The notes beneath the pieces were generated by a model. The model did no database searches, was not told where the DNA came from, and saw only the letters and a program-made list of their open reading frames with translations. Source: CAVTLG01 sp963735495 (GTDB lineage Bacteria; Chloroflexota; Ktedonobacteria; Ktedonobacterales; Ktedonobacteraceae). From it: a stretch of DNA of 64,000 nucleotides. This document shows positions 51,675-64,000 of this stretch, one piece after another (position 1 is the stretch's first letter; every line of letters starts with the position of its first letter). A program made the translations under genes and the position numbers. The stretch spans positions 1,674,001 through 1,738,000 of the forward strand of contig CAVTLG010000002.1 in assembly GCA_963735495.1 (NCBI GenBank). Reading direction: 5' to 3'.

Positions 51675-51736
51675 AAGCTGGCTCATGGAAGAGAAGGGAA
51701 AATTCCGCTTTTCCATGCAGAAGCCAGCTTATTTTC
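51675..51736 (+). terminator. Terminator after PBP copy 1
   Basis: Outer arms AAGCTGGCT / AGCCAGCTT enclose an inner stem CATGGAA / TTCCATG, followed by ATTTTCG. Confidence 0.75.
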
Positions 51737-52005
51737 GTTGCTGCGCAAGAAATAATCGGGCGTAAAAAAGATTAGTCGTTTCCGTGTAAGTAGTAGGAAA
51801 ACTGGGCAATCTATTGGTCCTCTCTCTTGCCAATGCTGTGCCTCAATGCTACACTTTCTTTTAAAGTGTCTATCAATTTGTATCACGAGTAGTACATGTT
51901 CTTGCATTTAGATGAGTTAGTTATGTGAGTACACATATTGTAGGGCATGAATTGTACAACAGCTCCTCTGGATGTAATCTAGGTAATAGCATAAAGGGTG
52001 CTTGA
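51737..52005. other. Spacer between the two PBP genes
   Basis: No gene. It should contain an independent promoter for copy 2, whose ATG is preceded by AAAGGGTG. Confidence 0.4.
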
Positions 52006-53640
52006 ATGAATATCAGTACAAGCATACGCAAACTTACGGTGTTGTTTATCGGCCTTTTTGTGGCCCTTAGTGGGGTGTTTGTCTACTGGCAGGTGATCGT
52101 AGCGGACACGGTGACGGCCAATCCCATCAATCAGCGCTCGTGTCTTTCCGATAGTGCGCCACATCGGGGCAATATCTATGATCGCAACGGTGTGTTGCTG
52201 GCTACCTCGGTTGCCGATGCCAATGCGCCTTGTGGCTATATCCGCCACTACACTGATCCCTCTCTGGCGGGCTTGATTGGCTATTATGTGCCGGGGTATG
52301 CTGTGACTGGCGTTGAGGCTCAGTATAATGACTACCTCAATGGGGATGTGGGTTCCACAGCGATGAGCAATCTCGTTAACAAGACGCTGCATCAGCCAGC
52401 GGTGGGCAATAACATCTATCTGACTATCGATGAGCGTATTCAGAAGATTGTGGCCAACGATTTTAATACAGCAGTTGCCATTGACAACGAAAATACGTTT
52501 CGCACGGACCGTGGCGCTGTCGTGGTTACTGACCCGAAAACAGGCCAGATTCTGGCGATGGTGAGTAAACCCAGCTTTGATCCCAACAAAATGGTGCAAA
52601 CGCTCTCCGCTAATAATTTGTCGTATTACAACCAGCTCGTGAGTGAAACTGTTGAGCAGCCACTGCTTGAGCGACCGCTGGAGGCTCTCTATCCGCCGGG
52701 TTCGATTTATAAATCGGTGACACTGCTGGCCGGGTTGGATTCTGGCCATACAACGCTCAATCAAGAGTTTGACGAGCAGCAGGCTGAAGGTCCTATTGCT
52801 ATTGGTGGAGAGACATTTGGTCCGACTGGCAATAACATTTCAGCCTTTACTATTCGTTTTCCTGTGACGACGCAGTACGGCTTTTCTCATTCGGATAACC
52901 TCATCTATGCCCAGGTTGGTGCGGAGACAGGTGCCAGTACGTGGCTAGATTACAATAAGCGCTTCTATGTAGGTCAGACCATTCCTTTTGATTTGCCTGT
53001 CAAGGACAGCTCGGTGAAGAGCGGGAATAGCCAGACGCTGAGTGTGAACCAACTGGCGGAAAATTCCTTTGGGCAGGGTATTGACCAGGTGACACCGTTT
53101 CAGATGGCGCTGTTTGATAGTACCATTGCCGATAATGGCACGATGATGAGACCGACGCTGGTTGCCAAAATTACCGACTCGACTGGCAATGCGGTGCAAA
53201 CCAATAGTCCAACTGTACAGAGAACGCCGATCACCAGCCAGACGGCGACCGAGGTGCGTCAGGCGATGTATGGGGTGACGTTCTGTGGCTCAGGTCTTGT
53301 CGGAGGGGCAATGATCAGCACCTCTCGCTGGGGCATTATTGCCAAAACAGGCACGGCGCAGGTGAATAATGGCGGGACCACACCTGCGGATGGCTGGTTG
53401 ATGTCGGAGGCTCCCTATTCGGTGAATAATCCAACGCAGTTACCTGCTCTGGCGATTGTCGCCATGAAGGAGAATGGTGGGGAGGGTGGCAGTATAAATG
53501 GTCCAATGGTCACAAATATGTATAATGACATCTTCACACAGGTGCCGACGTATTCGAAGGTGCAGGCTCCTGGTGTGGCGACCACGGGACCCACTGGTTA
53601 TTGCTGCCAGACCGGCTTATTGCAAATCGGCTGTGCGTAA
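52006..53640 (+). CDS. Penicillin-binding protein, class B transpeptidase (copy 2)
   Basis: Tandem paralogue of the preceding gene, 544 residues. The same order is seen: membrane helix (about 9-30), RGNIYDRNGVLLATS, SxxK as PGSIYKSV, SxN as SHSDNL, KTG as IAKTGTAQV. The same Cys tail is kept (GPTGYCCQTGLLQIGCA), so it is under selection. The two proteins differ by substitutions spread along the chain and by short indels around residue 96; DNA differs mostly at third codon positions. It has its own terminator and probably its own promoter, so it may be expressed in a different condition. No oddity in catalytic residues. Confidence 0.94.
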   Translation: MNISTSIRKLTVLFIGLFVALSGVFVYWQVIVADTVTANPINQRSCLSDSAPHRGNIYDRNGVLLATSVADANAPCGYIRHYTDPSLAGLIGYYVPGYAVTGVEAQYNDYLNGDVGSTAMSNLVNKTLHQPAVGNNIYLTIDERIQKIVANDFNTAVAIDNENTFRTDRGAVVVTDPKTGQILAMVSKPSFDPNKMVQTLSANNLSYYNQLVSETVEQPLLERPLEALYPPGSIYKSVTLLAGLDSGHTTLNQEFDEQQAEGPIAIGGETFGPTGNNISAFTIRFPVTTQYGFSHSDNLIYAQVGAETGASTWLDYNKRFYVGQTIPFDLPVKDSSVKSGNSQTLSVNQLAENSFGQGIDQVTPFQMALFDSTIADNGTMMRPTLVAKITDSTGNAVQTNSPTVQRTPITSQTATEVRQAMYGVTFCGSGLVGGAMISTSRWGIIAKTGTAQVNNGGTTPADGWLMSEAPYSVNNPTQLPALAIVAMKENGGEGGSINGPMVTNMYNDIFTQVPTYSKVQAPGVATTGPTGYCCQTGLLQIGCA

Positions 53641-53673
53641 TTAATAGGTGCGCTTTGTAATGGTTAGTTGAGC

Positions 53674-53730
53674 AAGCTGGCTCATAAGAGAGAGGGTCTC
53701 ATCCTTCCCTTTACGAACCAGCTTGTTTTT
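53674..53730 (+). terminator. Terminator after PBP copy 2
   Basis: Arms AAGCTGG / CCAGCTT with a long partly paired loop are followed by GTTTTTG. It is related to the terminator after copy 1, so the duplication included it. Confidence 0.7.
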
Positions 53731-53785
53731 GTTCATGCTAAGGGCGTTATGCTCTGTGTTCATCTATGTATGTATAGCTACTGTG

Positions 53786-54274
53786 CTAGTGCAGGTCGTC
53801 CTTTGCTGCCCCAGTGTCATCTTGTGTGAGCGAACCTGCTGGCTGTATAACCTGCCAGCAGGTGTTACAATAGCCTGCTGCTATCAAGTCGAGCGTGAGG
53901 TTGTGGAAGTGGAACTGCTTTTGTAACTGCTCGTGGAGATCACCCAATAGTGCTTCATCTAAATGCATCGTCTCGTGGCAGCGGCGGCACACCAGATGAT
54001 GGTGGGCCATGCCTGCCGCTGCCTCATAGTGTGTCTGTCCGCCGGGCAAATGGTTTTCGCGTATCAGCTCTAAATTCTTCAGCAGGTCCAGCGTGCGGTA
54101 GATAGTTGATAAGCTAACATAGGGATTGCGTTGCTGCACGCGTTCCAGAATCTGCTCAACGCTTATATGTTCGTTAGCTTCCTGGATCACGCTCAGAATC
54201 ATATAGCGTTGCGGTGTTAAGCGGTAGCCTCGCTTACGGAGCAGATCATTGCTCGCTTGTACAAAGGAATGCAT
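53786..54274 (-). CDS. Fur-family transcriptional regulator
   Basis: Metal- or peroxide-responsive repressor of 162 residues. The winged helix (about 10-85) has GYRLTPQRYMILSVIQEANE and the recognition helix VSLSTIYRTLDLLKNLELI. The dimer/metal domain has AAGMAHHHLVCRRCHETMHL and YCNTCWQV, giving two CxxC pairs for a structural zinc site, and the His cluster HHH as regulatory ligands. Sequence alone does not tell Fur, Zur or PerR apart. It is leftward and divergent from fdhD (spacer about 240 bases), so that spacer may hold its own operator. The ATG has AGCGAGGGG upstream. Confidence 0.93.
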   Translation of the reverse strand: MHSFVQASNDLLRKRGYRLTPQRYMILSVIQEANEHISVEQILERVQQRNPYVSLSTIYRTLDLLKNLELIRENHLPGGQTHYEAAAGMAHHHLVCRRCHETMHLDEALLGDLHEQLQKQFHFHNLTLDLIAAGYCNTCWQVIQPAGSLTQDDTGAAKDDLH

Positions 54275-54516
54275 TTCACAACCCCTCGCTGATATATGGT
54301 TTCCATTTTCTGTTACTTCAATGGCTGTACTACCTGTAATGCAGTATTGTCAGGCGCTTTGATAGATCTATCCTAGCACTCACATACCATACCGTCAATG
54401 ATCGTGATTATGTCAGTGCTGCCGCACAGGACGCAATAATGGGGCGCAAAATATGCTACACTTGAGAGCAGCGTTGTCTATTAGCTATGATCAGCTATAC
54501 GAAGAGGAAATTCGCC

Positions 54517-55389
54517 ATGACCCTATCCAGTTCCTGGCGTTCACCGCTAGATCCTGAGCGTGTCATGCAGGTTGCCGTGACCCGTTGGCAAGATAACGAG
54601 CGACAACTGCGTGAGGATCAATTGACGGTTGAAGAGCCTCTGGAGGTGCGTATTGCGGACCAGAGTCTGGCCGTCATTATGCGCACACCGGGACACGATT
54701 ATGAACTGACCGCCGGTTTTCTCTTCACCGAAGGGGTGATCCAAAAAGCGCAAGACCTGCTCTCGCTAGAGAACGCGCTCGATTGTGACGGTTTGCCCCT
54801 GCCGAATGTTGTGAATGTTCTGTTACAAAATCGTCAGCAACCATCCTCAGCAGGTGCGAAAACAGCGGCTTTCGAGCGTCATTTCGCTGTCTCGGCCAGT
54901 TGTGGACTGTGCGGGAAAAACAGCATTGCTGATTTGATGCTCTCTACACCGCCTTTAGAGCCTGCTGCCTATGCCCTACGTATCTCAGCGCCCATGCTTT
55001 ATGGGCTAGCAAATCAATTGCGCGCGCAGCAGGCCGTCTTTAAACACACTGGAGGCTTACATGCTGCGGGCCTGTTTTCTCTTACAGGCGACTTGCTGCT
55101 ACTCCGTGAAGACGTGGGACGACATAATGCCGTTGATAAGCTGATTGGGTATAGCTTGCTCCAACAGACCTATCCCTATAACCAGCATATCCTGATGGTC
55201 AGTGGACGCACCTCATTTGAGATCATCCAGAAGGCTCTTCTGGCTCGCATCCCTTGTATTGTTGCCATCTCGGCACCATCCAGCCTCGCCGTCGAACTGG
55301 CTGACAAAAGTGGTATTACGCTGGTTGGTTTCCTGCGTGATCATTCCATGAACGTCTATACTCATCCTGAACGTATTGTCCCCACATAG
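54517..55389 (+). CDS. fdhD: Formate dehydrogenase accessory sulfurtransferase FdhD
   Basis: Sulfur carrier that passes sulfur from a cysteine desulfurase to the molybdenum/tungsten cofactor of formate dehydrogenase. About 290 residues. Motifs: EEPLEVRIADQSLAVIMRTP, GHDYELTAGFLFTEGVI, the catalytic CxxC in SASCGLCGKNS, FKHTGGLHAAGLF, REDVGRHNAVDKLIG and the C-terminal VSGRTSFEIIQKAL. ATG 54517 has GAGGAAA upstream; ATG 54487 is an alternative. No formate dehydrogenase gene is in the window, but MoaC for the cofactor is. Confidence 0.95.
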   Translation: MTLSSSWRSPLDPERVMQVAVTRWQDNERQLREDQLTVEEPLEVRIADQSLAVIMRTPGHDYELTAGFLFTEGVIQKAQDLLSLENALDCDGLPLPNVVNVLLQNRQQPSSAGAKTAAFERHFAVSASCGLCGKNSIADLMLSTPPLEPAAYALRISAPMLYGLANQLRAQQAVFKHTGGLHAAGLFSLTGDLLLLREDVGRHNAVDKLIGYSLLQQTYPYNQHILMVSGRTSFEIIQKALLARIPCIVAISAPSSLAVELADKSGITLVGFLRDHSMNVYTHPERIVPT

Positions 55390-55393
55390 CCTC

Positions 55394-55422
55394 TTGTGGA
55401 CATTATATGAATACGTTATAAT
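55394..55422 (+). promoter_or_regulatory. Promoter predicted to give a leaderless mnmE transcript
   Basis: TTGTGG (55394-55399), a 17-base spacer and a perfect TATAAT (55417-55422). The ATG of mnmE is at 55429, just where transcription should begin, and no Shine-Dalgarno sequence is present. Confidence 0.65.
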
Positions 55423-55428
55423 TCGCGT

Positions 55429-56859
55429 ATGCAAAATGACACCATCGCTGCGCTAGCCACGCCGCCGGGAATAGGCGGTATTGGCGTGATACGGGTCAGT
55501 GGAAATGATGCGTTTTCTCTCGTCTTGCCGCTCTTGCAACGGCCCGGCGGAAGAACTGATCTCCCACCTTCCCATCAACTTACTTATAGTCATATTATCG
55601 ATCCGCAGACCCAGGAAATTATTGACGAGGTCCTGGTGGCATTTATGCGTGCGCCTCATACCTATACTCGTGAGGATGTCGTAGAGATCCAGGGACATGG
55701 TGGACCCTTGCTGCTGCAACGATTGCTGCGCGTGGTTCTGGCGCAGGGGGCGCGGATGGCTAATCCAGGCGAGTTCACGTTGCGTGCCTTTCTGCATGGT
55801 CGACTTGATCTGGCTCAGGCAGAGTCGGTCATGGATCTGATTGAAGCACAGACAGAAGCTGGTCAGCGCCTGGCTATGCAACAGTTACGTGGTCGCCTCT
55901 CCGCGCAATTGCAAGAGGTGCAACTGGTCATTCTGGATATCATGGCGCGTATCGAGGCGAGCATTGATTTTCCCGAAGAAGATGTGCCTACGCCGCGACC
56001 TGAGGAACTACAGGCGCTGATCGTCATTGCACAGCAGCAGGTAGCCAGGCTATTGGCTGGCTCTGAGCAAGGACGCCTCTATCGGCAAGGTTTACGTACG
56101 GCTATTATAGGTCGTCCCAATGTGGGCAAGTCTAGCTTGCTCAATGCCCTATTGCGTTCTGAGCGTGCAATTGTTACGCCGGTTGCTGGTACAACGCGTG
56201 ACACAGTTGAGGAGGTGGCTAATCTGCGCGGTATTCCCCTCCATTTCATTGATACTGCTGGTATTACACCCACAGATGACCCTGTTGAGCAAATTGGAGT
56301 ACAACGGAGCCGTGCGGCTGCCGAGCATGCCGATGTTGTTTTGCTCGTATTTGATGGATCAGAGGAACTGACTGACCAGGATTACCGTGTCTCCAGTGAG
56401 TTGCAGGCCCTTGGCTTTGGTCGTCAAGCTTCTGCTCACGCTACCTCCTCCTATGTAAGCAGGCCAGTGATTATCGTACTAAATAAGGCTGATCGCGAGT
56501 TACGCGTTTCTCGTACGGAGATACACCGCTTATGGCCTGCTGCTGCGATTGTCTCGACCTCTATGCTCACTGGTGAAGGCCTGGCGATGCTTGAGGATAC
56601 TATCGCCGATCTCGTGTTAGCGGGCAAGGTGCTTTATAGTGAGAGCGTGCTCGTCACAAATACACGCCACCAGGATGCTCTACGTCGTGTTGCCGAGCAC
56701 TTACGTGCCTCGCTAGTATCGCTTGAGCAGGGCTTGCCGCTCGATTTTGTTTCTATTGACTTGCGTGCTGCGCATGAGGCGTTGGGTGAGGTAACTGGAG
56801 AGACTGCCAGTGATGATCTGCTTGACAGAATTTTCAGCGAGTTTTGCATTGGTAAGTAA
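55429..56859 (+). CDS. mnmE: tRNA uridine-5-carboxymethylaminomethyl modification GTPase MnmE
   Basis: Partner of MnmG in wobble-uridine modification. 476 residues: an N-terminal folate-binding domain (TIAALATPPGIGGIGVIRVS), a helical domain and an inserted G domain. The G domain has G1 GRPNVGKSS, G2 region VAGTTRDTVEE, G3 DTAG, and G4 NKAD. The C-terminal end is FCIGK, with the Cys typical of the family. One insertion in the G domain (GFGRQASAHATSSYVSRPVI) lengthens the loop before G4. Translation seems leaderless (see promoter). Confidence 0.96.
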   Translation: MQNDTIAALATPPGIGGIGVIRVSGNDAFSLVLPLLQRPGGRTDLPPSHQLTYSHIIDPQTQEIIDEVLVAFMRAPHTYTREDVVEIQGHGGPLLLQRLLRVVLAQGARMANPGEFTLRAFLHGRLDLAQAESVMDLIEAQTEAGQRLAMQQLRGRLSAQLQEVQLVILDIMARIEASIDFPEEDVPTPRPEELQALIVIAQQQVARLLAGSEQGRLYRQGLRTAIIGRPNVGKSSLLNALLRSERAIVTPVAGTTRDTVEEVANLRGIPLHFIDTAGITPTDDPVEQIGVQRSRAAAEHADVVLLVFDGSEELTDQDYRVSSELQALGFGRQASAHATSSYVSRPVIIVLNKADRELRVSRTEIHRLWPAAAIVSTSMLTGEGLAMLEDTIADLVLAGKVLYSESVLVTNTRHQDALRRVAEHLRASLVSLEQGLPLDFVSIDLRAAHEALGEVTGETASDDLLDRIFSEFCIGK

Positions 56860-56972
56860 GATTTTAGTGCTGTGTTTACAATATGTCTATACTTGAACCT
56901 ATCATGGCCTTCTTATGTTCGTACATAGTAACTATCCCGCCAGGGATTTTAATGTAAGAGGTAAATGGAAAC

Positions 56973-58205
56973 GTGAATTTATTGCAGCATGTATTGAATG
57001 TGTTAAAGAAGCCTGCAAGTGTTATCTTTGTCGTTGTAGTTGTTGCCAGTCTCTTTCTCACCGCCCTTTCTTATCGCCTGGTTATGCAATCTCCAGTACA
57101 AATAACACAGCCCGTGGCAAAAGCGACTACCACTACCAGGGTGCCTACTCCCACGGTTGCGCCGAAGGCTACCGCTACAGCTACCCCCATCTTATTACCT
57201 ACCCAGAGTCCAGCCAAGGTCCTGGGTGTTGAAGGTACCCCGGGAGTTTCCTATCCGGGAGTTTCCTGGGTGCGCCTGGCTCAACAAAGTTGTGGGGCCA
57301 ATGGCTTGCATGGCACAGCTCTTAAAAATGCCGTGCAGACCTATCATAAGCAGGGTATTCGTGTGCTGTTGACTATCTGCCAGAATGCCAAAGATCTCAA
57401 TAACGTGAGCATGCTTAAAGACTCAGCTAGCAGTTATCCAGACGCAGTACAATGTGGCAATGAGGAGATGAAACAGGATGCATCGGTCTCCTTTTTGTAT
57501 GTTGCTCCTGCCAGCTTCGCCAAGTTTTACGATCTGTGTGCACGTACAATGCACGCGGTCCGTGCCGGTATTCCCGTGTTGCTGGGCTCGCTTGATCCCC
57601 ATGTCGCGGCCTATGATTATCAACTTATGGTTAACCAGGTCAATTATCTGGATCAGATGCAGACTGCTATGAATACGACAGTGCATCCTGGTGGTAACTG
57701 GGACTGGCATAACCAGACATTGGGTTTAATTGATAGCTGGCATAATGATCTTGGTGTGAATAATCTCTACCAGGTGTTAGCTTTTTGGGCGCAATACTTC
57801 AACGTCGATTTAAATAGTGGACAATTGGGTAAGCATATATGGGTTGTTGAAGGTACTGGTTGTTTCAAAGGTTGTGGTATCGATGCCAGTAGTGCTGCTC
57901 AAGTTGCCATCTCACATGTCCTGACCCTGATTACTGACGTGAACACGTCGATGCAATATCAGGTACCCTTTTTCTTTTTCAGCGGGGAAGACTTTTACAG
58001 CGTTGGCTATTACTGGCCGATAGGTGTATTGAATAGCAGTGGACATCCCAAGCCACTTCGTCAGGATCTTTCCATGGGAGCGCGTACATTGTCGCTTTCC
58101 TGTCCGAGTGGGAATGCTAAGGTTGTTAATCAGGAGCAGCTTTTAGCAAAGCTTTACGCCCATTGTGCGCTGCCTGCTAACTACGTTGACATCCTTGACA
58201 GTTAA
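56973..58205 (+). CDS. Membrane-anchored glycoside-hydrolase-like protein
   Basis: Protein of 410 residues from GTG 56973. The membrane helix VIFVVVVVASLFLTALSYRL (about 17-36) and Thr/Pro-rich linker anchor an external domain of about 320 residues. It looks like a beta/alpha barrel of the clan-A type: VSWVRLAQQSCGAN, IRVLLTICQNA, the CGNEEM segment where the acid/base Glu of GH-A enzymes sits after Asn, and HIWVVEGTGCF, where the nucleophile Glu would be. Six or more Cys may form disulfides. Substrate unknown; a galactanase- or glucanase-like activity is only a guess. It is followed by a stem-loop terminator. Confidence 0.7.
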   Translation: MNLLQHVLNVLKKPASVIFVVVVVASLFLTALSYRLVMQSPVQITQPVAKATTTTRVPTPTVAPKATATATPILLPTQSPAKVLGVEGTPGVSYPGVSWVRLAQQSCGANGLHGTALKNAVQTYHKQGIRVLLTICQNAKDLNNVSMLKDSASSYPDAVQCGNEEMKQDASVSFLYVAPASFAKFYDLCARTMHAVRAGIPVLLGSLDPHVAAYDYQLMVNQVNYLDQMQTAMNTTVHPGGNWDWHNQTLGLIDSWHNDLGVNNLYQVLAFWAQYFNVDLNSGQLGKHIWVVEGTGCFKGCGIDASSAAQVAISHVLTLITDVNTSMQYQVPFFFFSGEDFYSVGYYWPIGVLNSSGHPKPLRQDLSMGARTLSLSCPSGNAKVVNQEQLLAKLYAHCALPANYVDILDS

Positions 58206-58258
58206 TGCCTATTGATGCCGTAAATTGCGCAGCAATGAAAAACCAGGGAACGTAAACG

Positions 58259-58304
58259 GAGGAATGGGGCTCACATTGTGATCTAACAGTGAGTCCCATT
58301 CCTC
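58259..58304 (+). terminator. Stem-loop terminator after the glycosidase-like gene
   Basis: GAGGAATGGGGCTCAC can pair with GTGAGTCCCATTCCTC over 16 bases with one mismatch; the following sequence TATCTGTTTC is only weakly T-rich. Confidence 0.65.
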
Positions 58305-58375
58305 TATCTGTTTCACGGAATAGAAATGTCCAAAAACGGATTTTTATAAAATTGTAAAAATTCGTCAAATTGCTA

Positions 58376-58404
58376 TTGACATCGCTCAATGGCTATGGCA
58401 TAAT
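58376..58404 (+). promoter_or_regulatory. rRNA promoter P1
   Basis: TTGACA, 17-base spacer, CATAAT. This is the first of three sigma-70-type promoters in the spacer before 16S rRNA. Confidence 0.7.
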
Positions 58405-58470
58405 GCTCTTCGTCACCGAGATGAATGCGCAATGCAAAGTCTCCTGATGAAAAATAAGAGGGTAAAGCCC

Positions 58471-58499
58471 TTGACAATTTCGTTAGTTTGCGATATACT
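58471..58499 (+). promoter_or_regulatory. rRNA promoter P2
   Basis: TTGACA, 17-base spacer, TATACT: the best match of the three. Confidence 0.78.
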
Positions 58500-58738
58500 A
58501 CGTTGGCTGTAGTGAAAAGGCAATCACTGATCATATATGACCCGGTGCTCCTGTCTAAACACCACCTGTAGTTTGTACCACGTTAATGTGGTTCCTCTGG
58601 AATTGTAGCTTCTTTCAGTAAGTAAAGATTATGCGCTATCTAGGGTCTTTTTGTCTCTTAGATAGTGAGTGATATTGGTTGCTGTCAAGTAGTGAAAAAC
58701 GTACAGAGAACAAGCAGAAAAATTCGTCAGAAAAACGC

Positions 58739-58767
58739 TTGACAAACCGCCAGGGATATGCGATACT
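58739..58767 (+). promoter_or_regulatory. rRNA promoter P3
   Basis: TTGACA, 17-base spacer, GATACT, about 310 bases before 16S rRNA. The leader that follows has a GATGATGT...ACATCATC stem (58810-58860) that may serve processing. Confidence 0.68.
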
Positions 58768-59079
58768 ACTGCTACTGAACGAGAACAAACATACTGAGCG
58801 TTCTGATGGTGATGATGTATACCAATCAGTGATTGGTGAAGGCCCACGGGTCCACATCATCCGGGCAACTTGAACAACTGAAGAGTGGAAAGCAGAACTG
58901 GAACTGGTCGTTGTTTTTAGGCAACGGGAAAGCAAGACGGTTCCTGTCAATTCGCTTTCATGGTTCACAAGGCCATGGGAGCACAATCTGCGAACAAGCC
59001 AAGCAATAATTTGCCTTGGTCTGGATCGCAACTCAACAGACATTTTTACTCATCTCCGCAGGAGGTGGGTGGATATAAC

Positions 59080-63776
<4,697 letters not shown>

Positions 63777-63896
63777 TCTCACCCTCGTGTGTGTTTGTTC
63801 TGTGAGGGAATGAGATGATGCGCTGCTTCGCTCTTGTGCGCAGCGCGCTCGGCAAAATTGAGGAAATTGCTCTTCGGTTCAAGGAAAAATCAGTAC

Positions 63897-63930
63897 AAAA
63901 AAGTCAATACCATAGTGGTGTTGGCTTTTT
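63897..63930 (+). terminator. Terminator of the rRNA operon
   Basis: AAAAAGTCAATACCA pairs with TGGTGTTGGCTTTTT (G-T pairs allowed) around a TAG loop; the T run and a second TTTTT follow. It lies 120 bases after 23S with no 5S gene between. Confidence 0.8.
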
Positions 63931-64000
63931 CGTTTTTGGTGCATATATCCTTGCTTGTGATACAACCATATTCAGTACCAGGCTGATAGAGGTGTACTTT

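Overview
The window is 64 kb of bacterial chromosome. Gene content and style (extracytoplasmic-type sigma factor, XRE-TPR regulators, FHA proteins, Pro/Gln-rich disordered tails, duplicated penicillin-binding proteins, long intergenic spacers with palindromic repeats) and the look of the 16S gene suggest Chloroflexota, most likely a Ktedonobacteria-type organism. That placement is inference; no database comparison was possible.

Layout. 0-14.6 kb: a beta-oxidation pair (acyl-CoA ligase, frameshifted, then acyl-CoA dehydrogenase), an XRE/MmyB regulator, a PadR regulator coupled to a 55-residue stress-domain gene, a double-FHA membrane protein, a zinc-ribbon protein, a KAS III-like enzyme, a GNAT acetyltransferase, a hotdog thioesterase and FtsH. 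15-23 kb: a methyltransferase, ClpP and a replication operon (dnaB, dnaD-like, dnaC-like loader) transcribed leftward from a cluster of seven DnaA-box-like sites. DnaB carries two inteins: the first is broken by a one-base shift, the second has repeat DNA in frame where a homing endonuclease would sit. 23-37 kb: two cyclophilins, a beta-helix protein, membrane proteins, a signal peptidase homologue without the catalytic serine, a glycosyltransferase/flippase pair, a sigma factor and two coiled-coil genes. 37-49 kb: tRNA-Gln, malate dehydrogenase, RsmI, a broken and an intact XRE-TPR regulator, a possible sigma/anti-sigma pair, MoaC, an EamA transporter and chorismate synthase. 50-58 kb: tandem penicillin-binding proteins, a Fur-family regulator, FdhD, MnmE and a membrane-anchored glycosidase-like protein. 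58-64 kb: three tandem promoters driving 16S and 23S rRNA; no 5S is seen before the terminator.

Two themes stand out. First, palindromic, partly nested interspersed repeats lie in many spacers, and one sits inside the coding sequence of dnaB intein 2. Second, several genes (acyl-CoA ligase, clpP 5' end, dnaB intein 1, the XRE-TPR gene twice) differ from an intact frame by one base, mostly in short homopolymers. That may be assembly error, so every biological reading of these shifts needs the underlying reads.
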